From Xanthomonas rydalmerensis (lineage in GTDB: Bacteria; Pseudomonadota; Gammaproteobacteria; Xanthomonadales; Xanthomonadaceae): a stretch of DNA of 64,000 bases. The stretch spans positions 2,318,001 through 2,382,000 of the forward strand of contig NZ_CP126170.1 in assembly GCF_033170385.1 (NCBI RefSeq). Reading direction: 5' to 3'. Positions 38,044-46,864 of this stretch are shown here, in pieces. The stretch's first letter is position 1. Every line of letters begins with the position of its first letter. Made by a program: the position numbers and the translations under genes. The notes below the pieces were generated by a model. It had not been told where the DNA came from, did not search any database, and worked only from the letters and a program-made list of their open reading frames with translations.

Positions 38044-38349
38044 ATGATGCGACCCAATCCCGTGCGGCCCCCGGCCGCCCCCGGCGCTGCGCCGCAGGCT
38101 GCTGCCGCTGCCGCCGCGAACCCACCGCGCTACCTCACCAACGAAGAAGCCGCAGCGCACCTGCGGCTGTCTCCGCGCACGCTCGAAAAGCTGCGCGTGA
38201 TCGGTGGCGGCCCCAAGTTTCGGAAGTTCGGTCGGCGCGTGATGTACGCGGTGACCGACCTCGATGCCTGGGCGGATGCGCGCAGCTTCGAGGCCACGTC
38301 CGATCCCGAGTACGCCGAGCACCACTCGGCGGACAGCCGTGCGCGGTGA
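38044..38349 (+). CDS. AlpA/MerR-like helix-turn-helix regulator upstream of repA
   Basis: A protein of 101 residues: an Ala/Pro-rich N-terminus and then the HTH YLTNEEAAAHLRLSPRTLEK with the wing PKFRKFGRRVMYAVTDLDAW, typical of the helix-turn-helix proteins that precede repA in this ICE family. GGAG at 38034 serves ATG 38044. Its stop overlaps the repA GTG by four bases, so it probably regulates repA and is coupled to it. Confidence 0.85.
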   Translation: MMRPNPVRPPAAPGAAPQAAAAAAANPPRYLTNEEAAAHLRLSPRTLEKLRVIGGGPKFRKFGRRVMYAVTDLDAWADARSFEATSDPEYAEHHSADSRAR

Positions 38350-39212
38350 CCGGCGCCGCACGGCGGGCCGCCGCGCCGTGCGAGTCGGAATCGCGGGAGC
38401 GGGAACAGCTGGACCTGTTCCGTGCCTTGCCTGGCGACATGGCGCCGCGCGACAGCCAGGACCTGATGGCCTATCCGTTCTTCTCGCTTGCGAAGTCGCG
38501 GCGCACGGCGCCGATCGACTTCCAGGCCGGGAACGTGAAGATTCGCGTGGAGGGCACCCACGAGCACGGCATCGCCACGATCTGGGATGCGGACGTCCTG
38601 ATCTGGGCGGCCTCGCAGATCGTGCAGGCGCGCGATGCCGGCCTGCGGCCGTCGCGCCTGATGCAGGCCACGCCCTACGAGATCCTGCGCTTCATCGGGC
38701 GGGGGACGTCGCTGCGCGACTACCAGCGGCTCAAGGCGGCGCTGGACCGGCTGCAGTCCACCACGGTGGCCACGTCCATCCGCGAGACGACAGGGCGCCG
38801 GCTGCACCGCTTCTCCTGGATCAACGAGTGGAAGGAGCTGGCCGACACCCGTGGCGCGCCGCAGGGCATCGAACTGATCCTGCCCGACTGGTTCTTCTCG
38901 GGGGTGATGGACTCGGCGCTGGTGCTCACCATCGACCCGGGGTACTTCCGGCTGACCGGTGGCATCGAGCGCTGGTTATACCGCCTGGTGCGCAAGCACG
39001 GCGGGCGGCAGCCCGGAGGCTGGCAGTTCGACTTCCAGCACCTGTATCGCAAATCGGGAAGCGTGGCGCGCTACTACGACTTCGCGGCGGACTTGCGCGC
39101 ATTGGTCGCCCGGCAGGCGTTGCCGGGGTATCGGCTGAGCATCCTGCCTGCCGAGGGCACGCAGTCGCCCTTGCTGTCGTTCCGGCCCGTGCTGCCGACG
39201 GCACGGGGATAA
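38346..39212 (+). CDS. repA: replication initiator protein A
   Basis: The 288-residue protein matches the RepA found in broad-host-range plasmids and Tn4371-like ICEs: SQDLMAYPFFSLAKSRRTAP at the N-terminus, ATIWDADVLIW, then HRFSWINEW and LPDWFF. It starts at GTG inside the upstream stop. Replication initiators let an excised ICE circle be maintained transiently. The iterons immediately after the gene support an active origin. Confidence 0.87.
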   Translation: MTGAARRAAAPCESESREREQLDLFRALPGDMAPRDSQDLMAYPFFSLAKSRRTAPIDFQAGNVKIRVEGTHEHGIATIWDADVLIWAASQIVQARDAGLRPSRLMQATPYEILRFIGRGTSLRDYQRLKAALDRLQSTTVATSIRETTGRRLHRFSWINEWKELADTRGAPQGIELILPDWFFSGVMDSALVLTIDPGYFRLTGGIERWLYRLVRKHGGRQPGGWQFDFQHLYRKSGSVARYYDFAADLRALVARQALPGYRLSILPAEGTQSPLLSFRPVLPTARG

Positions 39213-39236
39213 CCGCGGTAATTCCTGTGGACGGCC

Positions 39237-39300
39237 TCGTGCTATCAGGCAACAGGGGCATCGTGCTATCGGGCAACGAATCCTCGTGCTATCAGGCAAC
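39237..39300. other. three iterons, probable replication origin (oriV)
   Basis: TCGTGCTATCAGGCAAC occurs at 39237-39253, as TCGTGCTATCGGGCAAC at 39261-39277, and again exactly at 39284-39300. The spacing is 24 and 23 bases, about two helical turns, so the sites lie on one face of the DNA. They sit in the repA-parA gap, directly after repA, where RepA-binding iterons are expected. Confidence 0.78.
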
Positions 39301-39395
39301 AAAATCCGCCGGAAAGCCACGGCTGATGAGGCTTTCGGCTCCCCGTAACGTACCTAACCTTGTTTCTAACATTGGTGGTAGAAGCGCCGCGATTC

Positions 39396-39404
39396 GGTGG
39401 ATAA
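39396..39404 (-). other. DnaA-box-like sequence near the iterons
   Basis: TTATCCACC on the minus strand differs from the DnaA consensus TTATNCACA at the final base. It lies 96 bases beyond the last iteron and 47 bases before parA, and would fit an iteron-type origin. Confidence 0.35.
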
Positions 39405-39450
39405 CCGTCAGCCGGCACGCGCTCGCCTCCTCGATGGGGAGGCGAGCGCC

Positions 39451-40089
39451 ATGATCTTCGCGTTGCTCAACCAGAAGGGCGGCGTCGGCAAAACCACGCT
39501 CGCCACCCACATCGCGGGCGAGCTGGCGATACGCGGCGGGCACGTCATCCTGCTGGACGCCGACCCGCAGGGATCGGCATTGGACTGGACGCAACGGCGC
39601 GCCCAGCAGGGGCTGCCGCGGCTGTTCAGCGCCGTGGGCCTGGCACGCGAGACGCTGCACCAGGAGGCGCCGGAGCTGGCGCGCCGCGCGGATCACATCG
39701 TGATCGACGGGCCGCCGCGCATCGCCGCGCTGGCGCGCTCGGCGCTGTTGGCCGCTGACCGCGCATTGATCCCCGTACAGCCCAGCCCGTATGACCTGTG
39801 GGCTTCGGCTGAGATGGTGGCGCTGGTCCGCGAGGCGCAGGTGTTCCGGCCTGCGCTGCGCGCGGCGTTCGCCGTGAACCGGCGCGTGAGCACCACCGTC
39901 ATCGGGCGGGAGGCGCGTAGCGCGCTCGCGGAGCAGCCATTGCCCGCGCTGCGCGCCGAGGTGCGCCAGCGCATAGTCTTCGCCGACAGCGCGGCCGCCG
40001 GCCGGCTCGTCCGCGAGACGGCGCCGGGCAGTTCCGCTGCGCGCGAAGTCGCCGCACTGGTGGACGAACTGTTGCGGTGGACCACATGA
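39451..40089 (+). CDS. parA: ParA family ATPase (partition)
   Basis: A deviant-Walker ATPase of 212 residues: NQKGGVGKTT at residues 7-16, LLDADPQGSALDW near 33-45, and VIDGPPR near 77-83. ParA forms ATP-dependent gradients that position DNA copies. GGGAGG lies ten bases before ATG 39451; the frame opens earlier at 39397 but without family sequence. Its stop overlaps the start of the small partner gene (ATGA). Confidence 0.92.
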   Translation: MIFALLNQKGGVGKTTLATHIAGELAIRGGHVILLDADPQGSALDWTQRRAQQGLPRLFSAVGLARETLHQEAPELARRADHIVIDGPPRIAALARSALLAADRALIPVQPSPYDLWASAEMVALVREAQVFRPALRAAFAVNRRVSTTVIGREARSALAEQPLPALRAEVRQRIVFADSAAAGRLVRETAPGSSAAREVAALVDELLRWTT

Positions 40090-40358
40090 CCGCGAAGCCG
40101 ACAACTCGCGCCAAGCGCGTCGGCATCGGCGCGCGTCCGCCCGCGAATCCGCATGCCGAGGCATGGATTCGCCAGGGCGACGCCGATGCGCTCGCCAAGG
40201 GCGACCTCTACACCGCGCGCCTGACGCTCGACATCACGCCCGCCATGCGCGCACGCATCAAGGTCTCCGCGTTCACGCAGGGCGTGACCGTGGCGGAGCT
40301 GTTGCGCGGCCTGCTGGAGCGCGAGTTCCCCGACAACTCCATGGAGACGCGACCATGA
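40086..40358 (+). CDS. small partition-associated protein (ribbon-helix-helix-like)
   Basis: A protein of 90 residues with a basic N-terminus and a C-terminal segment (YTARLTLDITPAMRARIKVS) like a ribbon-helix-helix DNA-binding fold. Coupled to parA by an ATGA overlap, it is probably the centromere-binding partner or a regulator of the parA operon (inference from position and fold). Confidence 0.72.
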   Translation: MTAKPTTRAKRVGIGARPPANPHAEAWIRQGDADALAKGDLYTARLTLDITPAMRARIKVSAFTQGVTVAELLRGLLEREFPDNSMETRP

Positions 40359-40978
40359 ACGCATCCGAATTCCCAAAAAAAGCATTCGCGGCTTGCGCCG
40401 CACGCCATGCGCCGCTGCAAGCCGCACCGCGCTCGCGACGGAGCCCCCGCGCCGTGCTCGCGGCACTGTCGGTCGCAGGCCTTGCTGCGCTCGCCTGGGC
40501 CTCGTTCGCGCATCCCGATCCGCGGCTCATCTACAACCCGTCCGACAGCGTGCCGGTCGGCTGGTACCACGTCGATCCGGTGGCCTCCGCAACATCCCAG
40601 TCGCCTGCCCGCGTGCGGGTGGGCAGCACGGTGCTGGTCCACTTGCCGGACAGCGTCGCCGCGCTCGCGTCGCAGCGTGGTTACCTCCCGGCGAACATCC
40701 CGCTACTCAAGCGCGTTGGCGCCGTGGCGCCCCAGCATGTCTGCATCGTGGCGGGGCACGTCCTGATCGACGGCGTGTCGGTGGCGCGCACGTTGACGTC
40801 GGATCGCATGGGTCGGCCGCTGCTTTCCTGGCCGGAGTGCCGCCAGCTCGCACAGGGTGAACTGTTCCTCCTCAGCGTGACCAATCCGGCGTCGTTCGAC
40901 AGCCGCTACTTCGGCCCGGTCAACGCACTCGCCGTGGTCGGCATCGCGCGCCCGATCCGGCTGGAGGTGCGTCCATGA
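40355..40978 (+). CDS. traF: conjugal transfer peptidase TraF (S26 signal peptidase family)
   Basis: The product has 207 residues: a membrane-spanning segment (about 33-50), then YNPSDSVPVGWY with the catalytic Ser65, and LLKRVGA with the general-base Lys119. TraF-type peptidases process and cyclise the TrbC pilin, so it should act on the trbC product encoded further on. The start overlaps the upstream stop (ATGA), and its own stop overlaps the next ORF the same way. Confidence 0.9.
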   Translation: MNASEFPKKAFAACAARHAPLQAAPRSRRSPRAVLAALSVAGLAALAWASFAHPDPRLIYNPSDSVPVGWYHVDPVASATSQSPARVRVGSTVLVHLPDSVAALASQRGYLPANIPLLKRVGAVAPQHVCIVAGHVLIDGVSVARTLTSDRMGRPLLSWPECRQLAQGELFLLSVTNPASFDSRYFGPVNALAVVGIARPIRLEVRP

Positions 40979-41418
40979 CGAACGCCACATCGCTGCCTAG
41001 CGCAATGCACGTTGCCGTGCCATTCGGTGTGTCGTGCCGCTTGTCACGTTCGTGTCGTCGCGCGTGCACCGAGGGCGCTTTCGCGCTGTTCCGTGCGGTG
41101 CTGCCGAGGCGACCGCCCGACGTGCTCGAACCTGGCCGGCCCTGGATCACCGCCGTGGCTGCCGGCGCGCTGGCTGCTTGCGCAGCAGCGCCACCGGATC
41201 GCCATCGCTCGGGCACCCGGGGAGAGGCACAGGCGGAAGGCAAGACAAAAGGACGCGGCACCGGGCCGCGTCGAAAGCCAGTCTGCACGTGGGGTTGGCG
41301 CGGCACGCAGCGGCTTCGCCGCCGTGCCGCGAGGGGTGCTGGAGCTGCGCCGCTCCAGGGATGTCCGCGTGCCTCTTGCGTCCTGACGCGCTGCAACTTG
41401 CCTGGGATAGAGCCATGA
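40975..41418 (+). CDS. uncertain ORF coupled between traF and the relaxase gene
   Basis: An open frame of 147 residues whose start overlaps the traF stop by ATGA and whose stop overlaps the relaxase start by ATGA. This double coupling favours translation. The composition (Arg/Ala/Pro/Cys-rich, one possible hydrophobic stretch at about 57-72) is not like a known family, and the second half runs through hairpin-rich DNA that may be oriT. It may be a leader that is translated mainly to couple the relaxase. Confidence 0.4.
   Translation: MTNATSLPSAMHVAVPFGVSCRLSRSCRRACTEGAFALFRAVLPRRPPDVLEPGRPWITAVAAGALAACAAAPPDRHRSGTRGEAQAEGKTKGRGTGPRRKPVCTWGWRGTQRLRRRAARGAGAAPLQGCPRASCVLTRCNLPGIEP
41252..41414. 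other. hairpin-rich candidate origin of transfer (oriT)
   Basis: Three strong inverted repeats precede the relaxase gene: GACGCGGC/GCCGCGTC (41252-41272); GCGGCACG/CGTGCCGC (41300-41330) with an inner GCGGC/GCCGC; and CTGGAGC/GCTCCAG (41339-41358). Next to the start codon the minus strand reads CTATCCCAGG, sharing TATCC with the IncP-type nick region. Relaxase-proximal hairpins are typical of oriT, but no nic site can be proven. Confidence 0.35.
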
Positions 41419-43409
41419 CCCGAAGCCGCGACGACGACTTCCGGGTGCGCCCAGGCGCCCCGAGGAACAGAGGCAAGGGGCAGGGCAAGAGCTTCGTCGC
41501 GGAGGTGCTGAAACACGCTGGCAAGGCCAGCGGCGGCAAGCCGGCGATGCGTCGTCCCACGACTGGCAGCAGCAGCGCGCGCACCGGCCAGCGGCCCGGC
41601 TCACGCCTCGGCCGCGGCCATACGGCGGCGCGCTTCGCGGGCGCGAACCTAACGCCCATGTCGCGGCGGGTGACCATCAAGACCTTGCTGGTCAACCAGC
41701 GTCAGGCCAGCTCCCGGTCGCTCGCCAAGCACCTGCGTTACATCGAGCGTGACGGCGTGGGCCGTGGGGGCGAGCCCGGGCGGGCCTACGGGCCGCAGAC
41801 AGACACCGCGGACCTGGACGCCTTCAAGCAGCGCTGCGCTGACGATCGGCACCATTTCCGCTTCATCCTCTCGCCCGAGGATGCGGCGGAACTGGAAGAC
41901 CTGCGAACCTACACGCGGCACCTCATGGGCCGCATGGAGGCCGACCTGGGCACGGGACTCGATTGGGTCGCGGTTGACCACTGGAACACCGACAACCCCC
42001 ACACGCACATCGTCGTGCGGGGCAAGGACGACACCGGCAAGGACCTCGTCATCGCCGGCGACTACATCGCGCATGGTTTCCGGCACCGGGCCGCGGAGTT
42101 GGCGACGGAATGGCTCGGGCCGCGCACCGAGCTGGAGATCCAGCAGACCCTGGGGCGCGAGGTGGAACAGGAGCGCTGGACCAGTCTGGATCGCACCCTG
42201 CAGCGCGAGTCGGGGGAGGGTGGCCAGGTGCAGATCGAACGCTTCAGCCGGCCGGATCTGCACCGCCAGCGCCTGCTGCTGATCGGCCGGCTGCAGCGAC
42301 TGCAGCGGCTGGGGTTGGCAGACGAGGTGCAGCCTGGGACGTGGACCATCCATGCCGACGCGGAGAAGACCTTGCGCACCCTGGGCGAACGGGGCGACAT
42401 CATCCGCACCATGCAGCGGGCCATGTCTGGCGCCTCGCGCGAACTGGCGATATTCGAGCCGGGTGGAGATGGCCGCACCATCCTCGGCCGTGTTGCCGCG
42501 AAGGGGCTCGCGGACGAGCTGCACGACTGCGGCTATCTGGTGGTCGATGGCACCGACGGCAAGGCGCACTACGTCACGTTGAACCGGCGCGATGAACTGG
42601 CGAACTACCCCCTGGGCGCAGTGGTGGAAGTGCGCGGTACCACAGAGATGCGCACGGCCGACCGGAACATCGTCGCGCTGGCTACCGATGGCCTGTATCG
42701 CGCAGACCATCACCTGGCAGTCGAGCAGGGTCGCGCCGCGCCGGGCCGCGATCCGAGGGAGGTTGTCGCAGCGCATGTGCGCCGTCTGGAAGCACTGCGC
42801 CGGGCCGGCATCGTGGAGCGCCTGGCAGAAGGGCTTTGGAAGGTGCCGGACGACCTGGCCGAGCGTGGCCGCCAGCACAATGCGCAGAGGCTGGGTGGCG
42901 TCGCCGTGGAGCTGAAATCGCACCTGCCCATCGAGCGCCAGATCCGCGTCATCGGAGCGACCTGGCTGGACCAGCAATTGATCGGTGGTGGCGCGGGAGT
43001 AGGGGACCTGGGCTTTGGTGCGGACGCCAAGCTGGCCATGCGGCAGCGCGCCGACTTCCTGCTGGAGCAGGGGCTTGCGGAGCAACGTGGGCAACGTATC
43101 CTCCTGGCCCGCAATCTGCTGGGTACGCTGCGCGGCCGGGAGCTCGCGCAAGCCGCGAAGGACATCGCCGCAGATAATGGCCTGGTGCATCGGCCGGTGC
43201 CTGACGGACAGCGCGTGGCAGGCGTCTACCGGCGCTCCATCATGCTCGCCAGTGGGCGCTACGCGATGCTGGACGATGGCATCGGCTTCAGCCTGGTTCC
43301 ATGGCGGCCCGTCATCGAGCCGCGGCTGGGGAAGCAGCTTTCCGCGACGGTGCGCGGTGGGTCCGTGACGTGGGACGTAGGGCGGCAGCGCGGGCCGTCG
43401 ATCGGGTGA
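41415..43409 (+). CDS. relaxase/mobilization nuclease, VirD2-like with DUF3363
   Basis: The 664-residue protein has a basic, disordered N-terminus (about 1-75), then a relaxase domain with the catalytic Tyr region HLRYIERDG and the metal-binding DNPHTHIVVRG near residues 192-202. The C-terminal DUF3363 region is long. It should nick oriT and pilot the transferred strand through the TraG/Trb channel. ATG 41415 overlaps the preceding ORF by four bases. Backbone genes resume only after a large cargo block. Confidence 0.9.
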   Translation: MTRSRDDDFRVRPGAPRNRGKGQGKSFVAEVLKHAGKASGGKPAMRRPTTGSSSARTGQRPGSRLGRGHTAARFAGANLTPMSRRVTIKTLLVNQRQASSRSLAKHLRYIERDGVGRGGEPGRAYGPQTDTADLDAFKQRCADDRHHFRFILSPEDAAELEDLRTYTRHLMGRMEADLGTGLDWVAVDHWNTDNPHTHIVVRGKDDTGKDLVIAGDYIAHGFRHRAAELATEWLGPRTELEIQQTLGREVEQERWTSLDRTLQRESGEGGQVQIERFSRPDLHRQRLLLIGRLQRLQRLGLADEVQPGTWTIHADAEKTLRTLGERGDIIRTMQRAMSGASRELAIFEPGGDGRTILGRVAAKGLADELHDCGYLVVDGTDGKAHYVTLNRRDELANYPLGAVVEVRGTTEMRTADRNIVALATDGLYRADHHLAVEQGRAAPGRDPREVVAAHVRRLEALRRAGIVERLAEGLWKVPDDLAERGRQHNAQRLGGVAVELKSHLPIERQIRVIGATWLDQQLIGGGAGVGDLGFGADAKLAMRQRADFLLEQGLAEQRGQRILLARNLLGTLRGRELAQAAKDIAADNGLVHRPVPDGQRVAGVYRRSIMLASGRYAMLDDGIGFSLVPWRPVIEPRLGKQLSATVRGGSVTWDVGRQRGPSIG

Positions 43410-44032
43410 AAACAAAGCCGCCAAGCCTGGCGCTGCTATTAACCATCGACGTACCTATGTGTTGGGCTGCTGTGCGGCCCCCGCGCGCTCAGGACTTCAT
43501 TTGCCTCGTGCGCGGTTTATTGACCCCATAAAGTGAGATGCGCAGAAACAAATTCCATTCCGCAGTAGGGAAGCGGTGCGACGACCGTCCCACTACGATC
43601 GGCCCCCGTCTCAGGGGCACGCGCTGCAACAGGTGGGACCTGTTTTTGGCGTTGCAGCGGGCAGGCACTGGCCCAACTTTTCCGGAGGTCCTTTCCGATG
43701 GCGGCGAGCACGCGGCACTGATCTCGCGCCGAAAAGCATCGGATTGCGAGGACCACGCTGACGAAAACGTTTGCGCCTGAAATTTTCAGAACGGTAGTAG
43801 CGATCAGGCGATTCCTGGGGCCGCCCGGCGACTGACCAGATCGCGAAGTTGAACGGAAGCCAAGTGCCTGAGAGATAGCGCTATCAAAACTCGATGCGCC
43901 GCACATTCGCGCGGTAGGGATACATGAACGATAGATCGTCTACACCGGGAGGCCATATGCAATGAGGTAGCTGATGAGGGAATAAGCAGGAGACAAGACC
44001 CGATGGATTGGAGTTCAACAAGGAAAAACAAT

Positions 44033-44965
44033 ATGGAACTACGCCATCTTCGGTGCTTCCAAGTGGTAGCCGAAGAACTTCACTTTTCGCGTGCGGCTGA
44101 GCGCTTGCACATTGAGCAATCACCGCTTTCCCGCACCATCAAGGAATTGGAGGCGGACCTGGGAACACCTTTGTTCGTGCGGACCACCCGCAGCACGCGA
44201 TTGACGCGTGCCGGCATGCTTTTCAAGGAGCGCGTACCGCGGATTTTTGCCGCGCTCCACCAGGCCTGCGATGGCGCCAAGGCCGTGGCCAGCGGGTTCA
44301 ATGGCCAACTGCGCATCGCACTTTCGGACGGCATCACGCCTTCCGGGCTCCCCACGCTACTCGCCCGATGCCGTGAAGAAGAGCCGGAGACCGACATCAA
44401 GCTGTACGAGGTCACGCTGTCCGAGCAGATCGCTGGACTTCGGGACGACCTGTACGACATCGGGTTCGCCCAGTCTGGCGACGTTGGCGATGGCCTCATT
44501 GCCGAGGCGGTCTGGGCCGAGGAGCTGGCCGTGGCTGTGCCATCGCGACACCCGCTTCTGGCGCACAAGCATCTGGCGCTCGAAGAGGTGATCCGCTATC
44601 CACTGGTGCTATGCGACCCCAAGGCATACGAAGGCCAGGCAATGCAGGTGGAGCGCATCCTTCAGCGAACGGGTATGGAGCCGCTGGTAGCGGAGCGCGT
44701 CGCCTCGTTAGATTTGATGATCGCCATGGTGTCTGCGGGATTGGCGCTGGGGCTGGCAGGTGCGTCCTACATCGCGCCCAGCCGCGCTGGCGTGGTGATG
44801 CGTCCGTTTGCGGCCCCAGTCCCCATGCTCACCACCTATCTGTTGCGCCCCGACAAGGCGCCGTCGGAAGCGCTGGCCCGGTTCATTGCCCGCGCCCAGG
44901 CGGTCGGCTCCATGGATGGTTTCGTTGGATGCGGCCCTAGCGTCAGATTCCAAGCTGCGGTTTAG
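44033..44965 (+). CDS. LysR family transcriptional regulator
   Basis: A regulator of 310 residues with an N-terminal winged HTH (MELRHLRCFQVVAEELHFSR, then AAERLHIEQSPLSRTIKELE, about 1-60) and a periplasmic-binding-like effector domain. ATG 44033 follows AAGGAAA; an earlier in-frame start at 44003 adds ten residues. The 623-bp gap upstream (43410-44032) contains no gene I can support. No metabolic operon adjoins it, so its target is unclear. Its 3' end overlaps the convergent AP2 gene by 23 bases. Confidence 0.87.
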   Translation: MELRHLRCFQVVAEELHFSRAAERLHIEQSPLSRTIKELEADLGTPLFVRTTRSTRLTRAGMLFKERVPRIFAALHQACDGAKAVASGFNGQLRIALSDGITPSGLPTLLARCREEEPETDIKLYEVTLSEQIAGLRDDLYDIGFAQSGDVGDGLIAEAVWAEELAVAVPSRHPLLAHKHLALEEVIRYPLVLCDPKAYEGQAMQVERILQRTGMEPLVAERVASLDLMIAMVSAGLALGLAGASYIAPSRAGVVMRPFAAPVPMLTTYLLRPDKAPSEALARFIARAQAVGSMDGFVGCGPSVRFQAAV

Positions 44966-45812
44966 CCGAATCAGCACCAGCGCGAGGCCGCTGAGCGCGC
45001 CTGCGCGCTGGCTCTGGAGGCTGCGCCAGCCAAGCGCCGCGCTGCTCAAACGCACGGCGCCTGGCATCGTCTTCCCCATATTCGGTCACGGAGAACTGCT
45101 TGCGTCGGGTACCTCCAGTGGCCAGCGCACATTCCGCCACCCAGTAGTCGCGGCAGACATGCACACCGCTGCGCAGTCTCCAATTGAGCTGAGTGCGATA
45201 GACCCGCTTGTCTGGTGAAGGTTGATGCTTGCTTTCACCAGCCTGCGTCTTCTCACGCTTGGGCATGGCGGGTTCGACAACGGCGCTTGGCGCCGGGCCA
45301 GGCGGCACAGCATCTGGATGATGCACGAACCAGCCGTCGAGCAACTTGAGCAGCTCCAGCCGTGCTTCTATTGCCTTTTGGCGGGCCGTCTCTTCGCCGT
45401 ACTTGCCCACCGCGAAGGTGCGCCTGCGCGTCGTGCCATCCGGCAGAGATACCATCGCGCACCACCGTACAAAGCCTTTTTTTTCCTCGCGGCGCGACAC
45501 GCCCGGGACACCGGAAGTGTTGTTGCTGCGGAGGATCGTTCCGAACTCGCTCCGGCTCATCGCGGGAATCGTCTTCAGGACCTCGTCGCGATAGGCGATC
45601 GCCGCAGCTTTCGCTTTCTCCGGGTCGCCATAGGTGGCAACGCGGAACTCCTGGTGGAAACGCTCGCCTCGGCGGGCGATCATCACCGACCACCTCAGGA
45701 GCCTTCCGCTTTCGTACCTTGGGGTCAGCCCGTAGATCTTTTCGGGTCTCTCTGGTCCTGAAGAACTTGGCACTCCTGCACAAGTGGGCGTGGCGATTGG
45801 ACGTGTATGCAT
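44943..45812 (-). CDS. protein with three AP2-like DNA-binding repeats
   Basis: The product has 289 residues with three repeats at about 25-80, 97-152 and 203-260. Each has a beta-hairpin with a central Trp/Tyr, then a basic strand and an (A/V)xYG(E/D)xxAxxxA helix, e.g. RRRTFAVGKYGEETARQKAI and RKQFSVTEYGEDDARRRAF. The middle repeat has the classic NNTSGVPGVSRR opening of bacterial AP2 domains. It is the last gene after the toxin-immunity set. Roles could be DNA binding or regulation of the module (inference). Confidence 0.7.
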   Translation of the reverse strand: MHTRPIATPTCAGVPSSSGPERPEKIYGLTPRYESGRLLRWSVMIARRGERFHQEFRVATYGDPEKAKAAAIAYRDEVLKTIPAMSRSEFGTILRSNNTSGVPGVSRREEKKGFVRWCAMVSLPDGTTRRRTFAVGKYGEETARQKAIEARLELLKLLDGWFVHHPDAVPPGPAPSAVVEPAMPKREKTQAGESKHQPSPDKRVYRTQLNWRLRSGVHVCRDYWVAECALATGGTRRKQFSVTEYGEDDARRRAFEQRGAWLAQPPEPARRRAQRPRAGADSAKPQLGI

Positions 45813-45828
45813 TGCGTCCAGGGTGCAA

Positions 45829-46383
45829 TCAGGCCGCGATGGCGGCCTTGGTTGGCTTGAACTCGGGAAGCCAGGATGCCCCCACCCATTCTCCGGTGCG
45901 CACCAGGTTCATGGTTTGCAGTGTCTTGCCCGGGCCACCGAAAGCGCACTGCACTGCCCAGGTCTGACCGTCGAATCCAGGCACCAGGAAGCAAGCCATC
46001 TCCGGCAATGCGAGTAACGCGTCATCGCCATCCTCTGCCAGCAGTGCCACGACATCCCGCGAGGTAGCCGTCGCCACGTCGAGTCCCTTGGGCCAATCAC
46101 CTTTCCACGGCGCGGCTGGCCGGGACAAGGGAGTATGAAAGGTCAGGGCGTGCAGACCCCACAGCTGCTCATGGTCGGGTAGGGTAGGGTCCATGCACTG
46201 CAACATGAGATCCAGCCCTAGGCAATCCACGCTGACGGGATACGGGTCGGCATCACGGCCTCGACGAAGATCCCTGACTGGCGGCTGCAACGACATCAAC
46301 GCCTTCTGCAGCGGTTCCTGGCGACTGTAGCGGCCAATATTGCGCAACAGCATGTCGGGTAGAGGATCGAATCGGATGGGCAT
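45829..46383 (-). CDS. unrecognised protein in the type VI toxin-immunity operon
   Basis: A protein of 184 residues, acidic, with no signal peptide and no recognised motif. ATG 46383 is preceded by a GGGAG ribosome-binding site; the longer frame back to 46590 lies in the neighbouring gene. Located after three TPR genes and before the AP2 gene on the same strand, it may be a further immunity or accessory protein, but nothing in the sequence proves it. Confidence 0.6.
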   Translation of the reverse strand: MPIRFDPLPDMLLRNIGRYSRQEPLQKALMSLQPPVRDLRRGRDADPYPVSVDCLGLDLMLQCMDPTLPDHEQLWGLHALTFHTPLSRPAAPWKGDWPKGLDVATATSRDVVALLAEDGDDALLALPEMACFLVPGFDGQTWAVQCAFGGPGKTLQTMNLVRTGEWVGASWLPEFKPTKAAIAA

Positions 46384-46411
46384 ACAGCAACTCCCGTAAA
46401 GATCAGGCCGA

Positions 46412-46864
46412 TCAGCGATTCGAGCGCAGAAATGCCAGGTACTTTGGATCCTCATCCGAAAACAACTCATCGCCCTCCTGCATATGGGCTTGCGCCAGCA
46501 TCTGCTTGGCTTGCGTCGTCTCCCCCAGTTCGAGGGCCGACTGGCCCACCCGTAGCAACAGGTAAGGGTTGCCCTGACCGCCTGGTCCACTCATGGCGTC
46601 GAGAAACGAGATGCGCGCCATCCTGAAATCGGAGAGGTTGAAATACGCCTCGCCCAGCGAGCCGTTCAACCAAGTCCATGCCTCCCACTCATGCTGTGGT
46701 TCGGGCAACAGGTCGAGGGCCTGCTGCAGCGGCTCGATGGCAGCCGAAGGCCTGTCGCTCTCCAATGCGTCGTTGGCCTTTTCCGACAGCGCGGTCACCT
46801 TCTCGTAGATCTCGTCGGGCAACTCGGGGCCGGTATCGTCCTCAACATCATCACTCGCCATCAT
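46412..46864 (-). CDS. TPR-like candidate immunity protein 3
   Basis: A protein of 150 residues, mostly helical with TPR-like pairs, and ending with EDPKYLAFL, the same terminal motif as the next two genes. It is more acidic and its DNA is GC-richer than the other two copies. It starts inside the stop region of candidate immunity gene 2 (14-base overlap). Protection against the PAAR-like toxin upstream is inferred from position. Confidence 0.68.
   Translation of the reverse strand: MMASDDVEDDTGPELPDEIYEKVTALSEKANDALESDRPSAAIEPLQQALDLLPEPQHEWEAWTWLNGSLGEAYFNLSDFRMARISFLDAMSGPGGQGNPYLLLRVGQSALELGETTQAKQMLAQAHMQEGDELFSDEDPKYLAFLRSNR

Noticed and set aside
43517..43906. 129-residue minus-strand ORF and overlapping plus-strand frames in the relaxase-lysR gap
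   Set aside because: No domain, no ribosome-binding site seen and mutually overlapping frames; I considered a transposase relic but found no motif or terminal repeats.
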